From Hymenobacter sp. BT18 (lineage in GTDB: Bacteria > Bacteroidota > Bacteroidia > Cytophagales > Hymenobacteraceae), in NCBI RefSeq assembly GCF_012273015.1, contig NZ_CP050954.1, positions 496,001 to 560,000 on the forward strand: DNA of 64,000 bases, in the 5' to 3' direction. The notes under the pieces were generated by a model, which was not told where the DNA came from, ran no database searches, and worked only from the letters and a program-made list of their open reading frames with translations. The position numbers and the translations under genes were made by a program. Below are positions 26,502 to 35,460 of the stretch, piece after piece. The stretch's first letter is position 1; each line of letters begins with the position of its first letter.

Positions 26502-26526
26502 TTAGCTGAAATTTTTGCTAAAAATT
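26502..26526. promoter_or_regulatory. Inverted repeat upstream of the XRE/S24 gene, candidate operator
   Basis: Two nested symmetries occur: TTAGC (26502-26506) with GCTAA (26517-26521), and AATTTTT (26510-26516) with AAAAATT (26520-26526). It sits about 90 bases upstream of the regulator start and just after the stop of 26536-27450, so it may instead be a weak terminator. Confidence 0.4.
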
Positions 26527-26535
26527 TTATGGCAG

Positions 26536-27450
26536 CTACAGACTATCGGTGCTGGCCAGTTCTGTTGCCTGTACACCTGCTTCTGCTGAGTCCTCCGCTT
26601 TTAGTGCGCCGGGCTCGGCCCACCACTCGTCGTTCTGCCAGTACGTGTCCCAGCCCAGCTTGGCATACTTCGGGTTAAAATCCGGGTCCCGCTCCCCTAT
26701 CGTGAATTCGGCGAAGACGTCCTGTCGGAAGCTCATAATGTTGCTAACCCACACTACTGCTTTTTGCTGCTGGGTGTCGGGGTTCGTCCACTTCCCGTCA
26801 AACAATATTTCGCCGCCGCGAGAATTAAATTGCCGATTTCGGCAGAAGGCACTTAGCTCTCCTTCCTCCGATACTAAGAACTCAACTATCACGTCGCCGG
26901 AGAAAGTACCAGCCCCTTTGTGGCCGGCAGCCTCCGTGAAAGTAAACTTCCCAAGCGCCACGTAGGCATTCAGCTGATTCTGTTCATCTACGTATTTGCG
27001 CCAGCCCTTTCCCTTCTCGCCTTTGGGCACCGTCATCTTCGGCTGGTTGGTTAGCTGCGTGAGCATAATTTCACCCGAAAACGGCGTAACAACCTTTTTG
27101 TACCGGTTCTTGCCCTGCACAAAGTAATGGGCTGGATTAACTGAATCCTGCCGCACCTTTAACATGGCAAACTCTATGCGGTAGTGGTCAGGGCCGTAGA
27201 AACCATTCATAATTTCATGGTCATCAGGTTCCTTAGCAATCAGGCTGGCAACGTTATACTCCTTCAAAAACTTCAGCTCATTGATAGATAGGCCTGAAGT
27301 CGCGCTGTTACTAACGGCTGACGGAGCCGCTGGCGCGGTCTGTACAGTTTCGGTGGTAGCCGAGGCAGTAGCAGCGGCTGGCGTACTGGCAGGTTGCTGC
27401 TGGCAGGCAAGCAGGCCCAGCAGCGCGAAAGGCAGGATGCGCTTTGGCAT
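26536..27450 (-). CDS. Uncharacterised lipoprotein, paralog of the neighbouring gene
   Basis: The 304-residue product begins with a lipoprotein signal (PFALLGLLACQQQP), then a long Ala/Thr/Ser-rich linker to about residue 50 and a folded domain of about 230 residues. I do not recognise the family. It aligns with the adjacent protein at 27482-28249 in order: YGPDHYRIEFAML against MGPQYRRLDIVYK; FSGEIMLTQL against FRGTITLTSI; GAGTFSGDVIVEF against GAGVFTGTLAMTF; and a shared end NPKYAKLGWDTYWQNDEWWAE. Strands alternate with turns, suggesting a beta-rich extracytoplasmic domain. The genes are 31 bases apart and probably form an operon. Its codons look less GC-rich than those of neighbours. Confidence 0.75.
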   Translation of the reverse strand: MPKRILPFALLGLLACQQQPASTPAAATASATTETVQTAPAAPSAVSNSATSGLSINELKFLKEYNVASLIAKEPDDHEIMNGFYGPDHYRIEFAMLKVRQDSVNPAHYFVQGKNRYKKVVTPFSGEIMLTQLTNQPKMTVPKGEKGKGWRKYVDEQNQLNAYVALGKFTFTEAAGHKGAGTFSGDVIVEFLVSEEGELSAFCRNRQFNSRGGEILFDGKWTNPDTQQQKAVVWVSNIMSFRQDVFAEFTIGERDPDFNPKYAKLGWDTYWQNDEWWAEPGALKAEDSAEAGVQATELASTDSL

Positions 27451-27481
27451 AAGTCGATTAGATAAAACGTACGTAGAGCAA

Positions 27482-28249
27482 TTATAAAACGGGTTCTTCG
27501 GCCTCGGCCCACCATTCCTCGTTTTCCCAATAGCGGTTCCAGCCTACCCGGGCGTATTTGGGGTTGATGTGCATGCCCCGGTCGCCAATGTAAAACCGGT
27601 CCATGACGGTATGGGCAATATCCATAAAGTTGCTGGCCCACACAATCTTTACGGGCTGCGGGTGCGCGGCACTGGCCCACTGGCTGGTGAACGTGGCTCC
27701 CTCACCAGGCGTCATAAAGCCGAATTCTTCGCCCCGAGCCGGCATGTACGTCAGCCCCACCGCAGTGTGCGAAAAGGTCATAGCCAGCGTGCCAGTAAAT
27801 ACGCCCGCGCCTTCTTCGGCCGGGCTTTCTGTTAGCCGAAACCGGCCCGTAACCTTGTAGTGCGCCAGCGCTTTGAAGTCCGAAGCCCTGACCTCCGGCT
27901 TGACTTTGCGAATGGATGTGAGGGTGATGGTGCCGCGAAAGGGCATAATCCGCTCCCGCTCCCGGCTTTTGCCTTCTACGTGGTAGACGGTTGGGTTCTT
28001 GCCGTCGCGGCGCAATTGTTTATACACGATGTCCAGGCGGCGGTATTGCGGGCCCATGCAGCCCAGCATTGTTTGGGCCTCAGCTTTTTTCGCGTGCAGG
28101 TGCCACAAGGGTGCCAGGTTGAATTGGCGGAACAGACTCTGGGAGCTGGCGGCCGTTTTGGTGCGGACCGGAGCGGCTTTCGGGGATTTAGCAGGCGGGG
28201 CAGCCGCCGTGGCAGCTACCAGGGCCACCAGCATCAGAAGCAGTTTCAT
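27482..28249 (-). CDS. Uncharacterised exported protein, paralog of the downstream lipoprotein
   Basis: The 255-residue protein has a short signal peptide (MKLLLMLVALVAATAAAPPA, no lipobox), and then a domain collinear with the product of 26536-27450. The strongest match is the C-terminal block INPKYARVGWNRYWENEEWWAE. It differs by having a Lys/Ala-rich start in place of the long linker. The tryptophan- and acid-rich end (WWAE near residue 249) is distinctive but I know no domain of this kind. Being the first gene, it is likely transcribed with its paralog. Function is not inferable. Confidence 0.75.
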   Translation of the reverse strand: MKLLLMLVALVAATAAAPPAKSPKAAPVRTKTAASSQSLFRQFNLAPLWHLHAKKAEAQTMLGCMGPQYRRLDIVYKQLRRDGKNPTVYHVEGKSRERERIMPFRGTITLTSIRKVKPEVRASDFKALAHYKVTGRFRLTESPAEEGAGVFTGTLAMTFSHTAVGLTYMPARGEEFGFMTPGEGATFTSQWASAAHPQPVKIVWASNFMDIAHTVMDRFYIGDRGMHINPKYARVGWNRYWENEEWWAEAEEPVL

Positions 28250-28339
28250 GGTATAACTTGAAAAAGTGGATGCTAACCTGATGCGCTGCTTTTTACCCTG
28301 GTCAGCAACCAGTATGCACCAAAAGCAGCCGACGGCGGG

Positions 28340-29044
28340 CTACACCGCTACGGCCTCGGCCCGCGGGCCTACGAGAGTCGTAAACCGCGCCTTTCGCAGC
28401 AGCCGGCGGGCCAGCCCAGCCTGCACCAGCACTTCGGCCAGCACCAGGTTGCCCGTCCAGGAAAGCCACGTAACGGTGAGGTAGGTTTCGATGGGCTTGG
28501 TGCCAAACAGGTAAAAGAGGCCGTAGCTTTCCAGGCGCAAACTCATGGCGGCCAAGGTCACGGCGAAGGAGCGAATCATCCACTCCGTGTGGGCTTCCCA
28601 GCGGCGCTGCCGGGCCAGACGGTAGGCCTGCCAGGTACTTAGCCACCACACCACGCACTGCAGCGTGAAGCCCACTTTGGCTACCAGCCCGCCATTGGCA
28701 AAGGCGGCGAGTATTAGCCCCGATGGCGCTGCCAGGGCCAGAATGGTTATTACGTATAGCTTGCCCAACCTGCGGTGCCAGGTGGCCCGCCCCCGAAACC
28801 ACTGCGGAAAGAACTGCAGCAGCCCGGCCGCCAGCACCCACAGGCTGCTGGTGATGTGCACGTAAAAACCTACCCGAAACAGGATGCTTTCGTTGGTGGC
28901 GTCGGACTTAGTGGTGAGAAAGTGAATGCCCGGCTCCAAGGATAAATAGGGCCACACTTTGGTCGCCATCAGCACCGTGAAGGCCACCACGCCCGCGCCC
29001 GCCAGGAGCTGCATAACTCGCGCAACGGAAACGGGTGACAACAT
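28340..29044 (-). CDS. DUF2306 membrane protein
   Basis: The 234-residue protein has about six membrane helices and histidines in the pattern of the DUF2306 family: FYVHITSSLWVLAAGLLQFF, WHRRLGKLYV and HTEWMIRSFAVTLAAMSLR. Family members are thought to be heme-binding-like four- to six-helix proteins, but no function is established. It stands alone between RecQ and the paralogous pair, all on the same strand. Confidence 0.85.
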   Translation of the reverse strand: MLSPVSVARVMQLLAGAGVVAFTVLMATKVWPYLSLEPGIHFLTTKSDATNESILFRVGFYVHITSSLWVLAAGLLQFFPQWFRGRATWHRRLGKLYVITILALAAPSGLILAAFANGGLVAKVGFTLQCVVWWLSTWQAYRLARQRRWEAHTEWMIRSFAVTLAAMSLRLESYGLFYLFGTKPIETYLTVTWLSWTGNLVLAEVLVQAGLARRLLRKARFTTLVGPRAEAVAV

Positions 29045-29124
29045 AGATATAGGTGGCTAAGCCGGTATGCTGGTGCATAACGCAGCACGTATATTCTTAT
29101 GATAGGATATAGCAAATATTTTTT

Positions 29125-29165
29125 GAGCATCGGGGCGGGCTGTTTACGCCCCGCGCCGATGCTCA
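29125..29165. repeat. Imperfect inverted repeat downstream of recQ
   Basis: GAGCATCGGGGCGGG faces CCCCGCGCCGATGCTC with minor bulges. It lies 60-100 bases past the recQ stop codon on the minus strand. No T-tract follows in that direction, so terminator function is uncertain. Confidence 0.5.
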
Positions 29166-29226
29166 TTCTGCTGGTAGACTACCGCCTTTTGGTGGTGAGG
29201 CCCGCGCCTAGCTTCGCTGCTTGTGC

Positions 29227-31503
29227 CTACTCCCCGCGCAGCTTCTTAAAATACATCAAAGCCAAACGCAGGCGGAAATAGTCGTACTTCTCACGCAGGT
29301 GGTCGAACAGGTCGCGGAGCATGGGGCTGTTGCCGAGCTGAGCCTGGGCCGTCTGAATTTCGACCAGCTCCTGGGGCTTCAGGAAGTCCTCGATGCGCAG
29401 CTCGTAGCCCCGCCCAAATAGTGTAGACAGGTGGGTTTGGATGGTGCCCACGGCCAGGCCGCGCCGCTCGGCAATGGCCTCCACGCTCAGGCCCATGCGG
29501 TGCAGCTGGAAAGTGGTTTCCATCGTGCCGTTCACGTCGGCGGAGGCGGCCGCTGTGGCAGCAACCGTTTCCTTTGGGCGGCGGGTGCGCGGGGCTTTAG
29601 GCTGCTCGGGCTCAAACTCTTCGGCATCCTCGTCCAGCTCGGCCAGGGCAGCGGGGTTACCCCCGTGGGCCAGCACTTCCCGGATAAAGGCTTCCCCGTA
29701 GGTTTCAAACTTCTTCATACCCACCCCCGAAATAGCGAGCATAGCTGTGCGGTTGACGGGGCGCTCCACGGCCATTTCCTGCAAAGTGGAATCGGTGAAG
29801 ATAACGTAAGGCGGCACGCCCTGCTCGTCGGCGATGCGCTTGCGCAGGGCACGGAGAGCTTCAAACAGCTGGGCCTCGCGCGTGGCGGGAGCAGCTTTGG
29901 CCGCGGCAGCCGCAGCGCCTTTACGGCCTTTGGTGGGCTTTTCGGCTTTTTCGGTGGGTTGAAACTTCTTCATGGGCACGGGCCGCTGGGCTTGCAGCAC
30001 TTCCCGGCCCAGGTCCGTAATTTTCAGCGCGTAGCCTTCCTCATACGCAATGTAGAGCAGGCCGTCGTTCAGCATCTGGTGGATGTAGCTGTACCAGTCC
30101 AGGTAAGGCAGGTCGCGGCCGGCGCCATAGGTCTTGATCTGGTCGTAGCCGCCGCTGAGCACGGCCTGGTTGCGCATGCCGCGCAGCACGTCGATGAGCA
30201 GGGTCAGGCTCATCCGCTCCCGGCCCCGCACCACGGCCGACAGCGCCTTCTGGGCCAGCTCGGTGCCATCGAAGGTAGTAGGCGGGTTGCGGCAAATGTC
30301 GCAGTTGCCGCAGTCCTGGGGCAGGGTTTCGCCGAAGTAGTTGAGCAGGATTTTGCGGCGGCAGCTGGCAGCCTCGGCAAACTGCTGCATACGCTCCAGC
30401 TTAGTGAGGTTGAGCTGGGTGAGCTTGGGGTCGTCCTTGGACAACATTTCCCGCAAGCTCATCACATCGGCAAAGGAGTAAAACAGCACAGCCGTGGCGG
30501 GGCTGCCGTCGCGCCCGGCCCGCCCGATTTCCTGGTAGTAGCCCTCAATGTTCTTGGGCAGGTTGTAGTGAATTACCCAGCGCACGTTGCTCTTGTCGAT
30601 GCCCATGCCGAAGGCAATGGTGGCCACAATCACCTGCAAATCATCCTTCAAAAACGCCTCCTGCACAGCCCCGCGCTGGTTGGACGTCATGCCGGCGTGG
30701 TAGTAGCCGGCCTTCACGCCCTTGGCCTGGATTTTCTGGGCCAGGGTTTCGCACTGCTTGCGCGAGAGGCAATAGATGATGCCGGCCTCGCCGGGGTGGC
30801 GCTCCAGAAACTCCAGAATGCCGCCCACACGGTCCTGGCCCGGGCGCACAATCAGGTTGAGGTTGGGCCGGTCGAAGCTGGAAAGGAAAACGCGCGGCTC
30901 CTGCAGACGCAGCTGCGTCTGGATGTCGCGCTGGGTGAGGCGGTCGGCGGTGGCGGTAAGGGCAATGATGGGCACGCGCGGGAACTGCTCCCGCAACACC
31001 CGCAACTGGGTATACTCAGGCCGGAAATCGTGGCCCCAGCTGGAAATACAGTGCGCTTCATCGATGGCGAACATGCTGATGCGCAGGCGCTTCATAAACG
31101 TCAAGAACCCTTCCGACAAAAGCTTCTCGGGGCTCACGTACAGCAGCTTGAGGTAGCCGTTGAGGGCCTCGCCGGTAATGGCCTGCTGCTCACTCTGGCC
31201 CACGCTGCTGTTGATGTAGGCCGCCGCAATGCCGTTGGCTTTCAGGGCTTCCACCTGGTCTTTCATCAGGGCAATGAGCGGCGAAACCACCACGCAGAGG
31301 CCCTCTTGCACCACGGCCGGCACCTGGAAGCACACCGACTTGCCCCCGCCGGTGGGCATAAGCACCACCGTATCCTGCCCCGCCATGATGTGCCCGATGA
31401 TATCCTCCTGCATAGGCCGGAACGTGTCGTAGCCGTAGTATTGCTTGAGGACGCGACGGGCAGATTCGAGGGTTGGAGCGAGGGGTTCGGCAGCAAATAA
31501 CAT
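29227..31503 (-). CDS. recQ: ATP-dependent DNA helicase RecQ
   Basis: The 758-residue helicase has motif I PTGGGKS (50-56), DEAH (148-151), helicase C-terminal, zinc-binding RQC (CRRKILLNYFGETLPQDCGNCDIC), a winged helix and an HRDC domain (about 530-610). It is 150 residues longer than E. coli RecQ. The added C-terminus has an Ala-rich linker and a predicted helix-turn-helix (LHRMGLSVEAIAERRGLAVGTIQTHL) of the type seen in many Bacteroidota RecQ proteins. It acts in recombination and fork repair. TATCTTTA lies nine bases before the start codon on the minus strand as a possible -7 box, which would give almost no leader. Confidence 0.97.
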   Translation of the reverse strand: MLFAAEPLAPTLESARRVLKQYYGYDTFRPMQEDIIGHIMAGQDTVVLMPTGGGKSVCFQVPAVVQEGLCVVVSPLIALMKDQVEALKANGIAAAYINSSVGQSEQQAITGEALNGYLKLLYVSPEKLLSEGFLTFMKRLRISMFAIDEAHCISSWGHDFRPEYTQLRVLREQFPRVPIIALTATADRLTQRDIQTQLRLQEPRVFLSSFDRPNLNLIVRPGQDRVGGILEFLERHPGEAGIIYCLSRKQCETLAQKIQAKGVKAGYYHAGMTSNQRGAVQEAFLKDDLQVIVATIAFGMGIDKSNVRWVIHYNLPKNIEGYYQEIGRAGRDGSPATAVLFYSFADVMSLREMLSKDDPKLTQLNLTKLERMQQFAEAASCRRKILLNYFGETLPQDCGNCDICRNPPTTFDGTELAQKALSAVVRGRERMSLTLLIDVLRGMRNQAVLSGGYDQIKTYGAGRDLPYLDWYSYIHQMLNDGLLYIAYEEGYALKITDLGREVLQAQRPVPMKKFQPTEKAEKPTKGRKGAAAAAAKAAPATREAQLFEALRALRKRIADEQGVPPYVIFTDSTLQEMAVERPVNRTAMLAISGVGMKKFETYGEAFIREVLAHGGNPAALAELDEDAEEFEPEQPKAPRTRRPKETVAATAAASADVNGTMETTFQLHRMGLSVEAIAERRGLAVGTIQTHLSTLFGRGYELRIEDFLKPQELVEIQTAQAQLGNSPMLRDLFDHLREKYDYFRLRLALMYFKKLRGE

Positions 31504-31661
31504 GGGGTAAAGATACGGCTAATCGAGGCGGAGTGAAAGACGTAAGATAACCACGGGCGGGCGGGAATGGTGCACCTTGGCGCGCAAATCCTGCACGGCC
31601 GGTTGGCTCTCAGCCCCGTACAACGAAGGAGGTATTCATTTCCCGAATTTTCACCTACCTT

Positions 31662-32006
31662 ATGACTACATCCCCTGCCTCCGCTACCCAAAACCAAACC
31701 GTACTCGATGCCCTAAGCCGCTGCGCGGCCGCCTGCGAGCAATGCGCCACTGCCTGCCTGCAAGAGGAGCACGTGCACATGATGGTGCCCTGTATCCGCC
31801 TCGACCGGGACTGCGCCGACATCTGCCGCCTCACCGCCGCTTTCATTGCCCGCGGCTCCGACCACGCCAAGCACGTGCTGAAAGAGTGCATCGAAATCTG
31901 CCAGAAGTGCGCCGACGAGTGCGGCCAGCACCAGCACGACCACTGCCAGCAATGCGCCGAAGCCTGCCGGGCCTGCGTGGCCGCCTGCCAGCAGTACGCG
32001 GGCTAA
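31662..32006 (+). CDS. csp: Cytosolic four-helix-bundle copper-storage protein (Csp)
   Basis: The 114-residue protein has 16 cysteines spaced on helices in Cx3C and Cx2C patterns (CAAACEQCATAC, CADICR, CIEICQKCADEC, CQQCAEACRACVAAC) and several histidines. These are the marks of Csp proteins, whose four-helix bundles hold many Cu(I) ions inside. No signal peptide is present, so it fits the cytosolic Csp3 type rather than exported Csp1. No copper ATPase or chaperone gene is beside it. A TACCTTAT box directly before the start is a weak promoter candidate. Confidence 0.9.
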   Translation: MTTSPASATQNQTVLDALSRCAAACEQCATACLQEEHVHMMVPCIRLDRDCADICRLTAAFIARGSDHAKHVLKECIEICQKCADECGQHQHDHCQQCAEACRACVAACQQYAG

Positions 32007-32070
32007 GACACGGATTGTCCCGGCGAGGACACAACTATCCATCCGGTAAGGCACCCAGCCGCCTGGAAGT

Positions 32071-32109
32071 AGAAAGCCCTTTTCCGTTGCTCACGGAAAA
32101 GGGCTTTCT
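32071..32109. terminator. Bidirectional terminator between csp and the GH13 gene
   Basis: A perfect 17-bp stem (arms 32071-32087 and 32093-32109) with a five-base TGCTC loop; arms begin AGAAAGCCCTTTTCCGT. It sits between two convergent genes. Confidence 0.85.
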
Positions 32110-32171
32110 GGTAAAAGAACACTGAGACGTCGATCAGGCCGGCCACCGCGCCATGACGGCGCAGTGATTTA

Positions 32172-34064
32172 CTACTTCATCAACTCCAACACCACGGCCG
32201 TTTTGGCGGGCAGCTGCAGGGTTTTGATGTCGCTCAGGGTTTCGCCCGTCAGCACGTTGCGGGCCTTGGTGAAGCCTTTCATGCGCTCCGAGAAGCGGGC
32301 CGTGGGCAGGGTAGCGGGTTTGTCGGTGCTGTTGGTGGCAACCATCACCGTACCAGTAGCATCGTAGCGGAAGTAGGCGTAAAGGCCATTTTCGGGCAGG
32401 TACTGCATCAGCTTGCCCGAGCTAAGCGCAGGATGGGTTTTGCGATAGGTGGCCAACGTGCGCACAAAGTTGAAGGCGTCGTTTTCGGCGGCGTTGCGGC
32501 CGGCGGCGGTGAACTTGTTTTCCTTGTCCTCGGGCCAGCCGCCGGGGAAGTCGCGGCGTACCTCGGCATCACTGGGGTCTTTGTAGTTCTTCATCAGAAT
32601 CTCCGTGCCGTAGTACATGCTCGGGATGCCGCGGGTGGTCAGCAGCCAGGTAAGGCCCATCTTGAACTTGCTGATGTCCTCGCCTACTTCGGAGAGGAAG
32701 CGGTTGTGGTCGTGGTTATCGAGGAAGGTGACCAGCTTTTCGGGGGCTACGTACAGGCCGTCCTGGGCCAGGGCCTGGTAGAGGCGCTGGGTGCCGTTGT
32801 CCCAGCCGGTGGCATCTTTGCCGCCTACTTCCCGCAGGCCGGCCAGCATGGCGTTTTCCACCACGAAATCAAGTCCGCCAGGCTGGTTGGACTTAAACGG
32901 GAAAGCCACCTTGTTGCGCACATAGTAGGCCTGGTCCACCACGTTATTCACGGCCGACTCCCCGAAGATGTGAATCTTGGGATATTCCTGCAGCAGCGCC
33001 GCGTTGCAGCGGTTCATGAAGGGCTGGTCGTTATACATGTAGGTATCGATGCGCCAGGCATCTACCCCAAACGTTTCCACTGACCACAGCGCGTGCTGAA
33101 TCAGGAAGTTGGCCACGTAGGGGTTCTGCTGGTTGAGGTCGGGCAGGAAGGGCACAAACCACCCATCCAGGGTCACCTTCCGGTCGATGTAGGCGGAGTG
33201 CGGGTCGGTGATGGGCTGCTGGCGGTAGCTGGTGTTGGTGTAGGTGGGCCACTGGTGCAGCCAGCTTTTCATGGGCAAGTCGCGCACAAACCAGTGGTTG
33301 ATGCCCACGTGGTTGTACACGGCATCCTGCACCACCTTCAGGCCGGCGGCGTGGGCCTGCTGCACGTAGGATTTGTAGGCCGCGTTGCCACCCAGGCGGC
33401 GGTCTATCTGGTAGTGGTCGGTGAAGCCATAGCCGTGGTAGGCCGAGCGCATGGCCCCGCCCTCGTTGGTGAGCGGCTGGTCGTTTTCGAGCACGGGCGT
33501 AAACCACACGGCCGTCACGCCCAGGTCTTTGAGGTAGCCGATGCGCTGGGCCGCCCCCTGCAGGTCGCCGCCGTGGCGGTAGAAAGGGTTGGTGCGGTCG
33601 GCGTTGGGGTCGGCCATGCTGGCCACCTTGTCGTTGTTGGGGTCGCCGTTGGCAAACCGGTCGGGCATGGCCAGGTAAATGAAATCGGCCTGCGTAACGC
33701 CCTGGCCCTTGGCGGCGGGGTTGCGCAGAAGCAGCTCCCAGGTGCGCGTCACGGTTTGCGCGCCTTTTTTGCCCACAATGCTCACCTTACCGGGCTTGGC
33801 CGTGGCGGCAATGGTGAGGTCCAGAAAGGCGTAGTTGGGGTTTTCGACGGTGCTGGCTTTCGTCAGCTTCACGCCGGGGTAGGTGATGGTATAGGTAAGC
33901 GTGCCCGCATTGGGCCCGTACACCAGCAGCTGGACGTTGGGGTTTTTCATGCCCACAAACCAGTTGGTTGGATTCACGCGCGTAATGGCCGGAGCCTGGG
34001 CTGCCGCCCAGAGCGGCAGCAGCAGGGCCGCCAGCAGGAGCCGGTAAAACAGGGTTTTGCTCAT
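32172..34064 (-). CDS. Exported GH13 alpha-amylase family enzyme (cyclomaltodextrinase/neopullulanase-like)
   Basis: The 630-residue protein has a signal peptide (MSKTLFYRLLLAALLLPLWAAAQ), an N-terminal beta-sandwich (about 25-120) and a GH13 barrel. The catalytic set is present: nucleophile Asp340 in GVDAWRIDTY, acid/base Glu369 in IFGESAV, and Asp452 in FLDNHDHNRF. DAVYNHVGINHW and a small C-terminal beta-domain complete it. The order resembles Bacteroidota SusA-type or cyclomaltodextrinase enzymes that cut starch fragments in the periplasm. No SusC/SusD pair is close. I chose the ATG at 34064, which begins the signal peptide; an upstream start would prefix 11 residues. Confidence 0.93.
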   Translation of the reverse strand: MSKTLFYRLLLAALLLPLWAAAQAPAITRVNPTNWFVGMKNPNVQLLVYGPNAGTLTYTITYPGVKLTKASTVENPNYAFLDLTIAATAKPGKVSIVGKKGAQTVTRTWELLLRNPAAKGQGVTQADFIYLAMPDRFANGDPNNDKVASMADPNADRTNPFYRHGGDLQGAAQRIGYLKDLGVTAVWFTPVLENDQPLTNEGGAMRSAYHGYGFTDHYQIDRRLGGNAAYKSYVQQAHAAGLKVVQDAVYNHVGINHWFVRDLPMKSWLHQWPTYTNTSYRQQPITDPHSAYIDRKVTLDGWFVPFLPDLNQQNPYVANFLIQHALWSVETFGVDAWRIDTYMYNDQPFMNRCNAALLQEYPKIHIFGESAVNNVVDQAYYVRNKVAFPFKSNQPGGLDFVVENAMLAGLREVGGKDATGWDNGTQRLYQALAQDGLYVAPEKLVTFLDNHDHNRFLSEVGEDISKFKMGLTWLLTTRGIPSMYYGTEILMKNYKDPSDAEVRRDFPGGWPEDKENKFTAAGRNAAENDAFNFVRTLATYRKTHPALSSGKLMQYLPENGLYAYFRYDATGTVMVATNSTDKPATLPTARFSERMKGFTKARNVLTGETLSDIKTLQLPAKTAVVLELMK

Positions 34065-34238
34065 AATGGGTAAGGGGATGTTGACGGGAACGGGCAAGTT
34101 AGCGGATGGTTACCGGAAAACTGCCGTTCAGGAAACGACTTCCGGCCTAACGGCAAGCTTTCCGCGGCCGCAAATTCCTGGCGCGACAGGCAACGGCGGC
34201 TGCCCGGGCGGCATCTGAGGTCTATAAACCCTTCCTTT

Positions 34239-35423
34239 ATGCATATGCCCCGTGTTCTGTCCGCTGGCGTTCTGCTGGCCCTGCTATTGTTCACCCCGGG
34301 CGTACGCGCCCAATCAGTTTCCTACGCCCAGCTGCTGGAAACGGCCGCCCAGCAGCTCAGTCAGAAAAACTACTGCGAGGCCACTGCCACCTTTGCCCAG
34401 GCCTTTGCCGACAGCACCCAGGCTGGCCCGTTCGACCTGTACGCCGGGGCCGGGGCCGCCGCCCAGTGCCCCGGCCGGCAACCCCAGGCTATGCGCTGGC
34501 TGCTGCTACTCTCGCGGCAGCCCCACCTTTCCATCAGCACCCGCGACGTGGACAACATGGCCCGGGAAGAAAGCCTGCGCAGCCTGCACACCCTGCCCGG
34601 TTGGCCCCGCTTCCTGACCAATATGCGGCAAGCCGCCGCGCGCCACACCACCGAAACACAGCGCGTAGCCACCGTGTGGCAAAGCACGGCCCGGGGCCAG
34701 GCGCTGCCCGTGCCCGCGCAGCAAGGTGTTTTTGTACCCGCCCGGCCCGGTTTTGCCTTGTACTATGCTCCCGTCGATACCGTGCAGGTACCCTACCTGG
34801 TCTACGTGCCCGCCACCTATCAGCCAGACCGCCCCACCGACCTCATTGTGTATCTGCACGGCGGCGTGGCCACTACCACCCAGTTTCAGGCTGCTGACCC
34901 GGGTGTGGCCCAGGAACCCATTTTTGCCATTGCTGCCACCCGAAACGCCCTGGTGCTGTACCCCTTCGGCCGCCAGTCCTTTGGCTGGCTGGAGCAGCGG
35001 GCAGCTCTGGACAACGTGCACCAGATGATAGCCCAGGTAAAGCAGCGTTACCACGTGGATAGCCGCCGCGTATACCTGGGCGGTATGTCCAACGGCGGCA
35101 CGGCGGCCTTTTGGTTTGCCTGCCAGTCGCCCAAGGGCTTTGCCGGTTTCTTTGCCCTCTCGGCGCTGCCCGCTAGCGCCCTGGGGCCACTGAAATTCCG
35201 GCAGCTGCGGCGCGGCTCCCCCCTGTATTCCCTGCACGCCGAGGACGACCAATTGTACACCTACCCAAAGGTGGCTGCCATCTACGCGCAGCACAAGGCC
35301 CAGGCCCGGCAGTGGCATTTTCTGTCCCAGCCCACCGGCGGCCACAGCTTCCTCTACGCCCCCGAAGGCCCGGCCCTGCTGGACATGGTATTGGCCCAGA
35401 TAATGCAGCGGCCAGCCCGCTAA
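34239..35423 (+). CDS. Exported alpha/beta-hydrolase (esterase/PHB-depolymerase-like) with N-terminal helical part
   Basis: The 394-residue protein has a signal peptide (VLLALLLFTPGVRAQ), a helical TPR-like region to about residue 150 (ETAAQQLSQKNYCEATATFAQAFAD), then an alpha/beta-hydrolase domain. The nucleophile elbow is GGMSNGGTAAFWF, the acid is likely Asp in HAEDDQLY, and the histidine in PTGGHSFLY. YLHGG is the oxyanion region. These features fit feruloyl-esterase- or PHB-depolymerase-like enzymes; the substrate is unknown. It is divergent from the GH13 gene. Confidence 0.85.
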   Translation: MHMPRVLSAGVLLALLLFTPGVRAQSVSYAQLLETAAQQLSQKNYCEATATFAQAFADSTQAGPFDLYAGAGAAAQCPGRQPQAMRWLLLLSRQPHLSISTRDVDNMAREESLRSLHTLPGWPRFLTNMRQAAARHTTETQRVATVWQSTARGQALPVPAQQGVFVPARPGFALYYAPVDTVQVPYLVYVPATYQPDRPTDLIVYLHGGVATTTQFQAADPGVAQEPIFAIAATRNALVLYPFGRQSFGWLEQRAALDNVHQMIAQVKQRYHVDSRRVYLGGMSNGGTAAFWFACQSPKGFAGFFALSALPASALGPLKFRQLRRGSPLYSLHAEDDQLYTYPKVAAIYAQHKAQARQWHFLSQPTGGHSFLYAPEGPALLDMVLAQIMQRPAR

Positions 35424-35460
35424 GACGGGTTGGATTTCGGGCTACCTTCCCTTTGACACA

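Noticed and set aside
29431..31500. 689-codon open frame antisense to recQ
   Set aside because: It covers recQ almost exactly and reads as a His/Gly/Val-rich shadow without domains.
31577..32125. 182-codon plus-strand frame overlapping csp
   Set aside because: It is out of frame with the cysteine-rich Csp gene and has an Arg/Pro-rich shadow composition.
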